In this document: in pieces, positions 37,230-47,516 of the stretch
Layout of the letters: each line of letters begins with the position of its first letter
How positions within the stretch are numbered: position 1 is the stretch's first letter
Assembly (NCBI GenBank): GCA_033439265.1
Contig: JAVTVX010000010.1
Coordinates: 62,001-126,000, forward strand
Source: Dillenia suffruticosa
Lineage: Eukaryota; Streptophyta; Magnoliopsida; Dilleniales; Dilleniaceae
Direction of reading: 5' to 3'
Length of the DNA: 64,000 nucleotides
Notes under the pieces: generated by a model
What the model was told of the DNA's origin: nothing
Databases searched by the model: none
The model's input: the letters and a program-made list of their open reading frames with translations, nothing else
Position numbers and translations under genes: made by a program

Positions 37230-40200
37230 AGGGGGAGAGAGTGCTACCGGCACTGTCGGTGATGATGATCGGAGGTAGATCAGCTAGGAGGGAGGAAAGC
37301 GAGCAATGAGAGGTGGAGGAAGTCTGACGCGAAAGAGCCTTAGGAGAGGGAGAATGAGACAGAGATAGAGCAGCTAGAGGCAGCTGTCGCGGGGGAAGAC
37401 TAATGTGAAAGAGCCTTAGGGGAGATAGGAAGAATAGTGAGGCTGTCGCAGCGAGATCTGAGGGAGATGAAGAGATGAAAAGATCAGAGGGATGTAGATC
37501 TATGAGAGGGAATAGAGATGAAGCTTTTTGTGGCGGACGATGAGATGAAGAGATCTGAGGGTGTAGATCTATGAGAGGGAAGAGAGATGAAGAGATATGA
37601 AGAGATGAAGAGGTGAAGAGAGAAGTAGATCTATGAGAGGGAAGAGATCTGAGGGAAGAGATGAAGATGGAGGAGATATGAGGGATGTAGATCCTGAAAG
37701 GTTTGGGGGTATGGTTGCATACTTGAGGGGGGGAGAGAGAGAGAGAGAGAGAGAGATGAGCTCGTACATGAGCACACTTGCCTAAGGAGTCATGTACCTG
37801 TATCAATTCTAAAATATCAAACATTATAAAATGTAGTTGTGTAATATTTATTAAAAAATAAAGCAAAATCAACTAAAATTATTACACCAATTTATATTCT
37901 ATCAAATTCCCTCACACAGACAATGTTTGTCTCCAAACATTCTTAATTGAAATAAATCAAAAACTATTTTGTAAACCAACCATTTTTTTTCGAACTCAGC
38001 CAACATGTATCATAAATACCAAACTGGAAACGTAATCAAAACAAAAAGTACTTTCTTTCTTGCTTGTACAATCACAAAGTTCATTTTCATATCATATCCA
38101 GGAAAGCATTATATCCAAAATTTCAACCACCATCTTTCCCTTGAGGCAAACAAATAATCAGATGATATAATTAATTACATATACCTTTGGTACAAGAGTT
38201 TAAAAAGAAAGCCAAAATAAAAGGATAGGTATCATTTTGAGATGATTATAAAAGAAGGAAAAGGGTCATAGGCTCAACTTGATTAGCTAAGGGGAGTATA
38301 GAGTCAAGGTGTAGATTTTAATGAAAGCAAAAAAGGGTAAAATCTAGGTGTTTTTTTCATTTCAATACATGAAATTTTAAAATTGTGGTCTTGACATGCA
38401 TAACAGAGCAAGTTTTAGAATGTCCTATCCAAGTGTGATATTTACTTATCCAAAAACAATTTTGAACATATAGAATGAATTTTGCTCGTTTTAGGATCAA
38501 AACCTTACTTTTAAGTAGGTTTGTGTCAAATCTTGTATGTTTATCCTTAAAAAAAAACACCATTAAAAAATGAACAGCCATTACAAATACAAAAACCATT
38601 AATATAAGTCATTTCTCATAAATTTCCAATCCAACCAAATGATACACATTAATTAGAAAACTTGAAATTTTTTATTTTTTTATTTTTATCTTATATATAT
38701 TTTTTACTTAACCTATTGAAGAAAATCAAACATACTACTAAAAACACAAGTATAAAACACTCTCTCCCACACCTAAATCATATATTTTTCTCAATGTATG
38801 CTGAGTTGAGGGAGAAAAATAAATATAACCGGTCCAAACAAAAGCAAAAATAAAAAGGTAGAGTTAGAAGAATACTTACCTAGGGTGGAGTGTAAAATGG
38901 AGAGTCAAATCCAACGAGTTGGAAGAAAAAGTTAAGGTGTGGGCACGTCCTAGTTTTTAGATCGCTTCAATTCCACCTAAATTTAACTCCTTGAATTCTT
39001 CAAATTTCATGTGGGCTCGCACTAGAAACTAGCGAAACTGGTCATTGAAGTTTCCTGGCTCTTATTTACCTATAAAACCATCAAAACTTAAATCCAAATT
39101 AAATCAACAAAACAAACATGAAATAAAAAAAAAAAAAATTATAAAACATTGGGTTGCCTCCCAATAAGTGCCTTTATTTAGTATTTTTGGCTCAATATGG
39201 TCTGCTTGCTGCATCCCCATTCAAAGATTGATCCGGTCCATTTAAATCAATGAATAGCATATGCAATGTCTTCGAAGAGATCACTTACATTGATAACAGC
39301 TCCTATATATCTTTGAAGAGATCAATATCTCTCAGAAAATCCTCTTTTTCGTTAACGCTCATCACAATGTCTTTGGTAACCCTTTCATATGCTTTTTTTA
39401 CATAAATAAAAGCCATATGCAAGTTTCTCTTCTGTATTAAATATCTCCATCAAATGTCTGAGCAAGTGAATGACTATGGTGGTGGATCGTACTGGCATGA
39501 ACCTAAATTGACTCTGAAGCCCACTAGCCTCCAATCTTAATTTATACTCCATCACTCTCTTCTATAACTTCATAATGTGACTAATTAGTTTAACTCCCTT
39601 TTAATTGGAACAGTCTTATTTGTCTCCTCTATCCATATAAATTGGTGCAACTGTACTCCCTCCATGTTTAGGACATTTTCTTGATTTGTTAGATTTTGTT
39701 AAAAAGATCCATCAACATTTCTATCCCCACTTCACCCAAATACTTTCATATCTCAATAGGGATGCCATCGGGTTTTATGAGTTTATTATTTTTCATTTTC
39801 TTTAAGGCATCACTTACTTTATGGGAACGAATTTTGTGTTTAAAATCCTTATTAATCTCCTTTACAAATATAGCAATAGTACTGATATCTCTTGTACCCA
39901 CAACGTTAAGGAAGTTATCAAAATAATCTCTCTAATATTTTTTTATGTTTTCATTTCTTAATGAGGATACTATTGGTCTCACTTTTAATATACTTAATAC
40001 CGTTTAGATCTTTTCCATTCCTATTCCTCAGTTTGGCAATTTTATAAATCCTTTTTTTTTTCATCTTTAGTTTCTAATTTCTTATATAATTTGTTATACA
40101 ACTTGTTTTTTGATTTATGAATAATTTTTTTCACGTCTCTTTTTAGCAATGTTGTATTTCTCAAATGTATTGTTACCTCTCTTACTTTCAAGGTTCTTAT

Positions 40201-42544
40201 AATACTCTCGTTTAGTTCGTATAACAGTTTGGATTTTCTCATTCCACCATCATGATTCCTTGCTATTAGTGTCCGACTCCTAAATACGCCAAGAATCTCC
40301 ATATCAATATTCTTAATATTATTAGATATTTTTACTCATATGATTTCCGAATCATCATTAGTAGACTTGGTATTTACTTGAATTAATTTGTCTCTAAAGG
40401 TTGTCACATTTTGCTTTTTCAGATTCCATTACTTAATTCTTGGTTCCATAAATTGGTGATGTATATAATTTTAATTTAGGCATACACACATCTAAAACTA
40501 AAAACTTATGCTTTGTTGTTTAACTCTCCCCTAGTATAACTTTGCAATTCCTACAAGTTATTTTATCGCCCCTCCCGTTGGGGAAGAAATCTATTTGGCT
40601 AGCATTCAACCTACTTCTGTATGTAACTATGTTGTCTCTCTTTTGTTGAAGAAAGTGTTTATGAGGATCAAATTGAATGTTGTGGCAAATTCTAAAATGG
40701 TACACCAAGTCTCATTCCTACTGCCAAAACCAAAATTTTCTTGTACGGTTTCAAATCCCTTATTATTCTCACTTACATGCCGATTTAGATCTCCTACAAT
40801 AAATAAATTGTTTATATAAATTCATCTAAATCTTTCTAAAATTATTGTTCACTAGTTGCATGTACACTTATTTGATGTGCATAAATATTGCCTATATTAA
40901 TTATGTCTTCTCTTATATTTAGTTTGACTAACAAAATTGTATTTTCCTTTCTTCTAATCTCCACTACATCCTCTTGTAAGTCTTTATGGATAATTATTTC
41001 TATTCCATTCTTAGTTCTATCCCTTCCGCTATATCAAAACTTATGGTTATAAGGCTCTACTTCTCTAGCCTTCTCCTTTACCCGCTTAGTTTTTAGGAGA
41101 CACATAATATAAATCTTCCGTTTAGTCATTACTCCCATTTCTCTAACTATCTTTGTGAACTAATTTCTTTATTCGCACCCGACCACATAAATGTGGGAAC
41201 TCTTGCCTATTTGGCATCACATCCAGGCGACGATGTGGCATGTCGCTTCTGGGCAAGTGACACCCTGTAATGCCTCTCTTGTGCTGCTCATCAACTTTGT
41301 CAAAGGGCCTCAGGTGCTTGCCTTGAGGGCATTAGCATATTAAGGGCATGCAACTCCTTTAGCAACACCATCTTTCTTACTTCCATCACCTCAAGATATT
41401 GGGACTGGAGACCTGTCTTTCTAAAACTTCTAGCTCACTCAGGGAAGATGTTCCTCCCAATACAACTTTGAAACAAACCAATTTTTTGAAGGGGCAGGGT
41501 AGGATCTCTTCATAGGTTGAGCATGTATCTAGCAAAGCATATAGCTATCAACAAGTTACGAGCATTATTACTACGCCTTATGTCATTTCTTTGTGAGCAG
41601 AGATTTATTTGAAGTCACCTTCAACCCAAGGGATACACGTACGCTTTAGCTAAATCAACCCATTGGTTCATGGGGCAGGCTATTCCGTTTTTACTACTAG
41701 GGGAAGTGGGTTATGAGGATTTGAATCCTCACCAGTGGTTAGGGCCTGAAGCCCTGTACCGCTAGGCCAACTGTCCGGAGCCTGTTTACCTATCTTGAAA
41801 AAAACTATCTAAAGCCATTATTAACTCAATTAAATGAACAAGACACTGAATAAGATCCTAACAGCAATCTGACAGTTTCATCACCCCTATTTTACACATC
41901 AACTAAATTGAAACCCAGCCTCCATTCTGCTGAGAAAATGCCTGTTCCCACAAGCAAGCATGATCTTCCTACCCTTCAATAGAATTTTAACGGCCTTATG
42001 TTTGTTCTCAAAGCACATTCAGTTTTGTGATATGTCTATGGCTCAACATGATTGTTGGGACATAGATAAATGAAGGAAAAGTTTCGCATCAAATATACTC
42101 GGTGTAGTTCGCTGGATGAGTTGCTCGTAATTCATCTTTATGCTTGTGCTGAATTTTTTTGTCACATAATTGTCAACACTGTGTAAACATTTTATCTTTT
42201 GCCATATGTCCATAAGGTGGTGTAGGAGTATAATTCTATCATCGACTACAGTCATCTAATTTTTCTATGGGTTTCAATGCAAGAAAATGAAATAAGAGGC
42301 GAAGACAATTACTTGTAAGTTATATTATGAATGAGGTTTCCAATGGTGAAATTTGTCAACTTTGAAAGGTAATTCATCTTTAAAAAGTTGGTTTGAACTG
42401 TTTTCAATTATGAGCCACTGTGTACATGTTGCCATAGTGTGCTATATATGTTCATCATCTCACCTTATGTTTGTATTACAGTGCATGGTCAAGAGTTGGT
42501 CTTTGTAACCTCTAACTTGGACCTTGCAGGATACCAAGCAGTGA
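24053..42544 (+). CDS. AGTRAP-like small multi-pass membrane protein, TE-filled introns
   Basis: Exons by frame and GT-AG: 24053-24151, 24392-24585, 29861-30182, 30704-30796, and a proposed last exon 42530-42544 (DTKQ stop), giving 240 aa. Exons 1-3 are strong: MMPCCSSLRTRIQTWLRDYDK, then hydrophobic segments LAVILIYIQ-IGCALLGSL, GVLLINFGIALFALVAI, TYAVLLFCAILLDVFWFILF and YFFFSVKLALSMQILGFLVRL, so about four membrane spans. A hydrophilic tail (READFDLRNSFLSPTTPALVRQ, then NPAYYSSLFEDGQDK) follows. The LLFCAILLDVFWF span recalls the AGTRAP family (angiotensin II type-1 receptor-associated protein); the plant role is not known to me. Exon 4 (GHDCSRMEDGS... SHAID) is plausible from clean splice sites. 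The last exon is the weakest call: it is phase-compatible and followed by non-coding DNA fit for a 3' UTR. Introns are 240, 5275, 521 and 11733 bp. No stop or frameshift in exons. Alternative: a cassette exon at 31982-32142. Confidence 0.72.
24824..24885. repeat. (GA)n microsatellite
   Basis: About 60 bp of perfect GA repeat. Confidence 0.97.
24999..25367 (-). repeat. 3' LTR of the intronic copia element (369 bp)
   Basis: TGTTGAAATTG...CCAACA, preceded by catct (24994-24998). On the minus strand a purine tract ACTTGAAGGGAAG abuts it (polypurine tract). Confidence 0.95.
25424..25648 (-). pseudogene. copia RNase H fragment
   Basis: Seventy-four open residues with LHCDNQ, NPVFHERTKHIEIDCH and the C-terminal LAHIFTKG, the standard end of copia pol. 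Upstream frames are broken. Confidence 0.92.
26384..26876 (-). pseudogene. copia reverse transcriptase fragments
   Basis: Two overlapping open pieces. The first (26658-26876) is the RT start with HPEWRKAMKEELDALTRNG and GCKWVYKVK. The second (26384-26593) is the middle with MDKKNAFLQRELAKEIYMHLPQG and KKAIYGLKQSPRA. A frameshift separates them. The missing integrase shows a deletion just before RT. Confidence 0.92.
27121..27493 (-). repeat. 5' LTR of the intronic copia element (373 bp)
   Basis: TGTTGAAATTG...CCAACA beside the primer binding site. Followed by catct (27494-27498), identical to the 5 bp before the other LTR, so the insertion is flanked by a 5-bp duplication. Confidence 0.95.
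31260..31610 (-). mobile_element. Possible LINE 3'-tail fragment
   Basis: Reading leftward, broken frames resemble the end of L1-type LINE ORF2. The signal is weak; it could be other decayed DNA. Confidence 0.25.
31651..32142 (+). repeat. Tandem duplication of an exon-like segment
   Basis: Copy 1 (about 31651-31895) and copy 2 (about 31896-32142) share tatatgaacattcaatacc and the following coding-like stretch. Copy 2 is open (EIENRDVDLVDAKLGQELQ, then GDAAFGVDSSQRTPIGIDMD). Copy 1 has a TAG at 31819 where copy 2 has CAG, and 25 extra bases. Because LINE ORF1 remains follow at once, copy 2 is best read as the start of that LINE ORF1. Its phase-0 edges would also fit a cassette exon of the host gene. 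Confidence 0.6.
32143..35120 (+). mobile_element. L1-type LINE, plus strand, decayed ORF1/ORF2
   Basis: ORF1 remains at 32160-32530 (SIPEMFVSDCACLGNLSA in one frame). ORF2 follows: 32952-33300 is the linker before RT (CNTRFFHQMANGRRQRTF, LDWHPIESTKASWLERLFE), then RT with a retained FVDD at 33962-33973. The C-terminal part at 34340-34590 has IEKLIRDFLW and WHKVIRNKYHL. A zinc-binding (zf-RVT) remnant lies at 34985-35120 (IPIKIKFLF). Endonuclease is missing or unrecognisable. Many frameshifts; not active. It ends where the RTE LINE begins. Confidence 0.85.
32952..33503 (+). pseudogene. LINE ORF2 pre-RT and RT fragment
   Basis: An open stretch of 183 codons in the region just before and into the reverse transcriptase of an L1-type LINE. 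The FFHQMANGRRQ block is typical. The usual DKAPGPDGF motif is damaged (GEKVPGLMVF), followed by FFQDFWNVICEDLFRVFDEF. Confidence 0.85.
35311..35532 (-). pseudogene. RTE reverse transcriptase fragment
   Basis: Seventy-three residues: QNQFGFMSERSTIKTIH and KKDLHMVFTELEKTYDK, the fingers/palm motifs of plant RTE-clade RT. FIDLEKAYD is the usual form; the first catalytic Asp is Glu here (FTELEKTYD). Confidence 0.9.
36394..36585 (-). pseudogene. RTE endonuclease N-terminal fragment
   Basis: Sixty-three residues with SLTCKLGVI, NRRKINIMYLQETKWIAKKAK: the start of the APE-type endonuclease with its conserved QETKW (Glu). Confidence 0.88.
36691..37800. other. AT-rich and purine-rich low-complexity DNA
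   Basis: (AAATA)n-like words at 36940-37020, (GT)n(GA)n at 37174-37227, then a purine-rich block 37280-37790 built of variants of gatctgagggtgtagatct and atgagagggaagag. The long minus-strand Ser/Leu-rich frame over 37228-37872 is a by-product of this composition. Confidence 0.7.
37800..39245 (-). mobile_element. Old Tat-lineage gypsy fragment (LTR edge and 3' untranslated region)
   Basis: Blocks match the young element at 49608-55950. These are an LTR end with taatatttatt...atcaaattccctcacac (compare 51020-51100), the (c/a)ccacacctaaatcatata...ctcaatgtatgct block (38765-38805; compare 52500-52535), a ctagggtggagtgtaaaatggag block (38880; compare 52627), and attgggttgcctcccaataag (39151; compare 53170). 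No open frame remains. It is cut by the second RTE LINE at about 39245. Confidence 0.75.
39245..41265 (-). mobile_element. RTE-type LINE, minus strand, second copy
   Basis: The same family as the copy at 35100-36690 and less deleted. The 5' end near 41265 has gatgtggcatgtcgcttctgggcaag. Broken endonuclease covers about 41170-40330, the linker is at 40042-40302 (open, 86 codons, with KKIIHKSKNKLYNKLYKKLE), and RT remains run to about 39260. The 3' part is missing. No intact ORF. Confidence 0.87.
41270..42529. other. End of intron 4: unassigned DNA with a SINE-like head
   Basis: Apart from the SINE-like segment at 41700-41785 there is no recognisable gene or element. Confidence 0.45.
41700..41785 (-). 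mobile_element. tRNA-derived SINE head (candidate)
   Basis: On the minus strand: TTGGCCTAGCGGTACAGG is a good pol III A box and, 35-40 bp later, GAGGATTCAAATCCTCA carries a B-box-like core. A tRNA-like head without a full cloverleaf suggests a SINE rather than a working tRNA gene. The tail was not resolved. Confidence 0.5.
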
Positions 42545-43330
42545 ACAATCATCAGGATGTGTGATTCCATTGTCTGTGGAATACCTTCTTGCTTTGTACC
42601 CCATACTGGGTTCATTTCCGTGATTGATTTGCTGAGGCGGTGTAAAGGGGCTTGCCATTGTACAGTCACCCATTTAGTGCAATTCTTTTCCATTATACAT
42701 GCTCTTGGGAATCTATTATTACAGAAGGGGAACAGGTGTACTCTCATCCTATGAGGAAATATTGTTAGTTCCAGGCTTCCTCAGTAGAATAATTTTTAGT
42801 ATATACATGGTGCCGAAAATAGGTTGTTTGCGTAGATTTGTTATAGAGTGGAACAGTCTTTTCAACTTATATGCTGGTCTAAGCACATGGATTCACTTTC
42901 TTGAAGATGCTTTTGCAGTGGCACATGATGTGCGATCTGTTTCTCTTGGTTTCTGATCCAGGTCTACGAATAATTATACTGATTTGAGGCCGAAACCAAG
43001 AAGATTCATGTCAACCCAGGTCTATGGATAATTCACTTGATATGTGGTAAAACCAAGAAGGTTCATATCAACCAGCGTATTACGTGGTCAAGGTCCGGTC
43101 AAGGTCAATATTCTTTTTCTATTATTTTTCCATGTAAAGGTTAGAGTAATTGTTCCTTCGTCATTGAACCTGTCGAGTTGTGCAGCGCGAGGTTTCATTT
43201 ATGTAAGACCACAATGCCCGTTCATTCTTTTTCGACTTTGAAATGGGGGCTTACATAGTGCTGTGGCCTGTGCTTTGTCACTGCAAAGCCCAAATCATTT
43301 GTAATGCTTCTAGGTGTAGGAATACTATTA
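42545..43330 (+). other. Proposed 3' UTR of the AGTRAP-like gene
   Basis: Non-repetitive DNA after the proposed last exon. It has a local duplication of (a/g)aaaccaagaag(a/g)ttcat(g/a)tcaacc (about 42995 and 43052). The poly(A) site is not clear. Confidence 0.35.
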
Positions 43331-44796
43331 CATTACCCTGCCTTCTAATTAGTTGATTTTTATTTTAAAGAGAAGTCCGATGGTGATGGACTGACAAGAG
43401 TTGATTGTTTTAGCGGGTGTGCTGATAGTGTTGGAATGGCAATCGAGCGGGGAGAGGCGGGGAGGTCTTCTCACTCGCCATAACCACGCCCCTTGTGGGT
43501 GGAGAATTTCCCCCACCCATTCCCCAGGGGTCCTCACGGGTTTAACAGATCCCCTATCCCCACGTTCCACGGTATCCTCAGCATGTGCGGAGATACCTGT
43601 ACTATTCAAAAATATTAAAAATAAATAAATAGATAGATAGATAGATAGATAGACCGAAAATAATTTAACTTTTCAACACAAAGTTTATATTAAATTAGTT
43701 CAATATTTATTTAATTTAATAAATTAATAAAAAAATAATTGAAATTATACTTTGAGTCAGCAAATCATCCCTATATAATACTTTACCGTGCTGTAAGGCA
43801 ACTAAAAATCAAAAGTGTTCTCACTCCGCAAGTAATCGCTCATGTGGGAAGTTATTGCCTTCACAAGATAGCAGGTAATACTTAAACTCTTCTCGTCAAT
43901 TTTTGGGTGTTAATATTAAGCTGGGCTAATTCAACCAGCATAAAGAGCCATATTACCTACTCTAGCAGCAGCACCAAATTGATGAGAAGAGTTTGTGAAG
44001 GAATTACCATCCATCTAGGCAGAATGGCTCTTTTCGTAGGTTGAATTCCATGGTTTTTATTATTTTTGACTGTTAATATTAAGCTGGATGAATCACGCCA
44101 GAGAATTGGTTAACCATGCAAATCTGTTCAAAATTGTGAAATGAAAACCCTATATTTTTTCTTTTCTTTTATTTTCTTTCTTTCTTTCTTTTTTTTTTTT
44201 TTTTTTTTTGGAGAGGTTTCCCCATTGTGGTGTATTACAGCTCTAGGTGGTAAGTTCAATGGATACTGCTTACAAATTTTGGTTTTTGGAAACGAATAGA
44301 GAGAGATAGAGAGAGATGATATTGGTGCATCATCAACTCTTAACAGGCTTAGTGTAGGACGCATTCAGTGTTTTTGGTGCCTCGTGCTAAAGAGTTGGAC
44401 GCATCATTAACCAATTTGCGCAGTTGGATAGATTATGCTCCTCAAGTTCGTGGATATATCATCATTCCACACTCTCTTACTTCTCTTGGTTCTCTTTTAG
44501 GGACTATTTTAATCCCTTTTTTTTTTCTCCTGCGCAGATGACTTTCTGAGCTTCTTCCACTGTGTGGGAAAAGGAGAAAACAATAGAAGATTTTTGTATA
44601 CAACCCTTTAACTAGCCTAAAAACAAAAATGAAAATTTTGTATAGAAATATACAGGTTTTTAAAAGAATATTTTATTTATATTGAGATGTGGGTTCTAGC
44701 ATAAAATCTTCTATTCATAGCCATAACCTTTCGATTTTTTTTTCTCTCTCACTTGTTGACGACAATCTCTCCTTCAAATCTCTCTCAGTCTCTCTT

Positions 44797-44839
<43 letters not shown>

Positions 44840-45291
44840 AGCCCATCCAAAATCAACAAAAACGATCCAAAACTGATCACCCCCATTTTAGTTAGTTTTC
44901 ATTAGTTTTCGTTCAAGAGCAATTCATTTAAGTATTAAACCACAAAATTGAGTGTTGGCTTAACATGTTAATATATATTACAAGAGGGCCCATGACTTGG
45001 GAGTCCTAAAACTAGGAAATTTTTATTACTCAAGTAAGCCAAAATCGAACTTACAGTACCCATGTGCTCCAGGTAGAGTATATCTGATGTGACCTTATTA
45101 AAAAGCCCGGTCAAGGTGACCTCAGTAAAGAGAATATTTGAGACATTATATCTGATGTAATGGTAATCTCGTCCTTAGTTGATGTGTCTCGACCTCTTGA
45201 GCCTGAGTTTCGAAAACAGACCTCTTGAGCCGGAGCTTCGAAAACTGCTTGGTCTCCTTTTTTCTAAATTCGTTCAATCCCAAGAATTCAT

Positions 45292-45293
<2 letters not shown>
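43330..45293. other. AT-rich DNA with simple repeats and a hairpin
   Basis: (GATA)n at 43625-43652, a long inverted repeat at about 43884-43994, a T-run at about 44190-44210, and (GA)n at about 44800-44835. No gene seen. Confidence 0.55.

Positions 45294-45347
<54 letters not shown>
45294..45347. repeat. (TA)n run followed by T-run
   Basis: (TA)n at 45294-45336 then eleven T (45337-45347). The T-run is the poly(A) tail, on the minus strand, of the LINE to the right. Confidence 0.9.
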
Positions 45348-45349
<2 letters not shown>

Positions 45350-45431
45350 GAATGACATTAAATAAACAGAAGAGAAAATAGGAAAACCAGCCCAACGGGG
45401 AAAGAAACCGAACACCAGTCAGGAGGCTTGG

Positions 45432-45707
45432 CTATCTCATGGGAGTAGCATGCACCTTTATCCTCTCAACCCCTTCTTTGTCTTCTTTAAGCAACTTAAG
45501 GATAGAAGCTAAATGATCAGCACAGAAGATAGCTTCCCTGAAGATATGCTTCACCTGCGTCACATTCAGAAAACTCATTAGTTCGCTACACTCCTGGAGG
45601 ATATAAGTCCGGGGATGATCCTTGGAGGTGTTCTCCTTCAACAACTTGACCAAAGTATCGAAGTCTGCCTTTACTTCAAGATTATTGTGGCTCTTTCTTT
45701 TGCACAT
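45432..45707 (-). pseudogene. LINE RNase H domain fragment
   Basis: Ninety-one open residues: NLEVKADFDTLVKLL, HPRTYILQECSELMSF and the VKHIFREAIFCADHLAS block, the RVT_3-type RNase H at the end of plant L1 ORF2. Confidence 0.88.
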
Positions 45708-47516
45708 CTAGAGACCCTTCCTAAGACCCCAGATCTCAGCTATTAGAATGGCCTTTACCTATGTTAATTCCTGAATATCCCTCCTGTGCTAACATGGCCT
45801 CTACTTTGAGCAAACGCATCATCTGTGTTCAGTTTCAGCACCTGATTGCAGGGGCTTCCACTTAATCTTCATTTCCACCCTGACCTTCTCATTTACTTTT
45901 TCCTTCTAAGCAAAGTTTGCCTCTTTAGCCATCCTTCGAGCAATCATGGCAATCTCCTGGGGGCACTTGATCATTCTGAAGAGCCGCACTACATCTGCAT
46001 TTCCAAATAATCCAGACAGTTATCATGAACAGGGTGTTCATGTGCAGGTGACCACAATTGTCTGGCCTATTAATCACCTCTGCCAACCATATATGAAGAG
46101 GATTCCTCCATAAAGCTTCCGCCTAGTCTAATTTTGCGCACACTGGCAACCAATACTGCTTAGCTCTGTTGTAGTCTGTCAAAGCATGAATCACTATCTC
46201 TTTTATGGAGTTACATAAGGAGCATTTAGCTTCTCCGAAGAACCTCCTTTTTCTCTCCACATTAGTCATAATCTTCTCCATTCTTGCTAGCCATAGGAAG
46301 TTTCTGATTCTTTCCGAACATTTGGCCTTCTAGATCCATTTCCAACCATTGACATCCTACCCTGGCTGCAAAGGATCAGCTTCTTCTGTCATCATTTTAT
46401 ACGTAGAGGCCACTAAAAAAATATCATCACTATTTCCCATCCAGAAGAAAGCATCCACAGTTCCCCCACAGCGGGGCACCATGATTTTTTTCTCTTGGCA
46501 GCACAAGGTTGAGGTCATCCACCTTCCAATTACCATCTTCATCTAAAAAATGGCACACTTTCATGTTAGAAGTCCAAGTGATGAAGTTTGGAGGCAAACT
46601 CTGCCAAACAATTATTCTCCATCCATCCGCCACGCTAGAAATTAATATCCTTACCATTCCTAACTTTCCACTTCAATCCCCTTCTAATACACTCTCTGCT
46701 TCTCAAGATACCTCACCACAAGATAAAGCTTCTTGTTTTCTTGTTATGCTCCAATAGAGAGCTCCCAGGTAGGTACTTGCATCTCAAAACCTCACACCTG
46801 GGAGCCTTGTTTCCCTTCACCAACTTCCAGCCTAGCTTGGCCAGTATGGCTATGTTACTTTCCCTTGTTTTTTTAGCCCCCAAGCCTCCTTTCTTAGAAT
46901 GACGGACTTTGGACCAGTTTATCAAATGAACTTTTCTTCATTTTTTGGAACTTCCCCAGGGGAATTGTTTGTTTATCCTATCAAGTTTGCTATAGGCTTC
47001 CCTTGAATCCAGGTTGTTTGCATGGAGTAGATAGAGATGACAGAGGTGACCGATTGGATGAGAGTTCTTCTACTTGTAGTGCTCAACAGCTTAGCTTTAT
47101 AGTCACTTAGTAAGAGATTTTAATAATTTGGTTAATTTAGATAATCGAACAGAATTAACTGTCTAATTCGATCTAACGAATTATCGATTTTTAGTCTATT
47201 TGGTTAGATTATGGTTATGAAAATTGTATAATTGAATTAAATTGGTTATTTCAATTATGATTATTTTGGTTAAGGTTTAAACGAATGCTCAACCCTACTT
47301 GGCTTCAGCTAATAGGATCGAGTCATTTGCAAAGAAAAGGTGAGATATGACAGGCCCTCTTCTAAAGATCTTAACAAGGTTTTAGACTCCCTTTCTCACC
47401 TTCTCTTGGATTATATAGGCTAACCTCTCCATGAGCACGATGAACATATATGGGGAAAGAGGGTCTCCTTACCTCAGACTCTGCCTAAGCTTGATGGCTA
47501 GAAGCACCTCCCCATA

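Larger units (their letters stand above)
30797..42529 (+). other. Proposed intron 4 of the AGTRAP-like gene, 11.7 kb
   Basis: Donor GAT|gtaagt after exon 4 is strong. The acceptor ccttgcag at 42529 is the best match to a pyrimidine-tract acceptor that gives an immediate in-frame stop. Almost all of it is LINE and gypsy debris. 30797-31250 holds a near-identical pair aggagtttgatga(t/c)cctccattaaag (about 30995 and 31085). Confidence 0.5.

Noticed and set aside
37228..37872. 214-codon minus-strand Ser/Leu-rich frame
   Set aside because: It is the shadow of the purine-rich minisatellite; no domain, extreme composition.
41700..41785. A working tRNA gene
   Set aside because: A and B boxes are present but the acceptor arms and cloverleaf do not form; SINE head is more likely.
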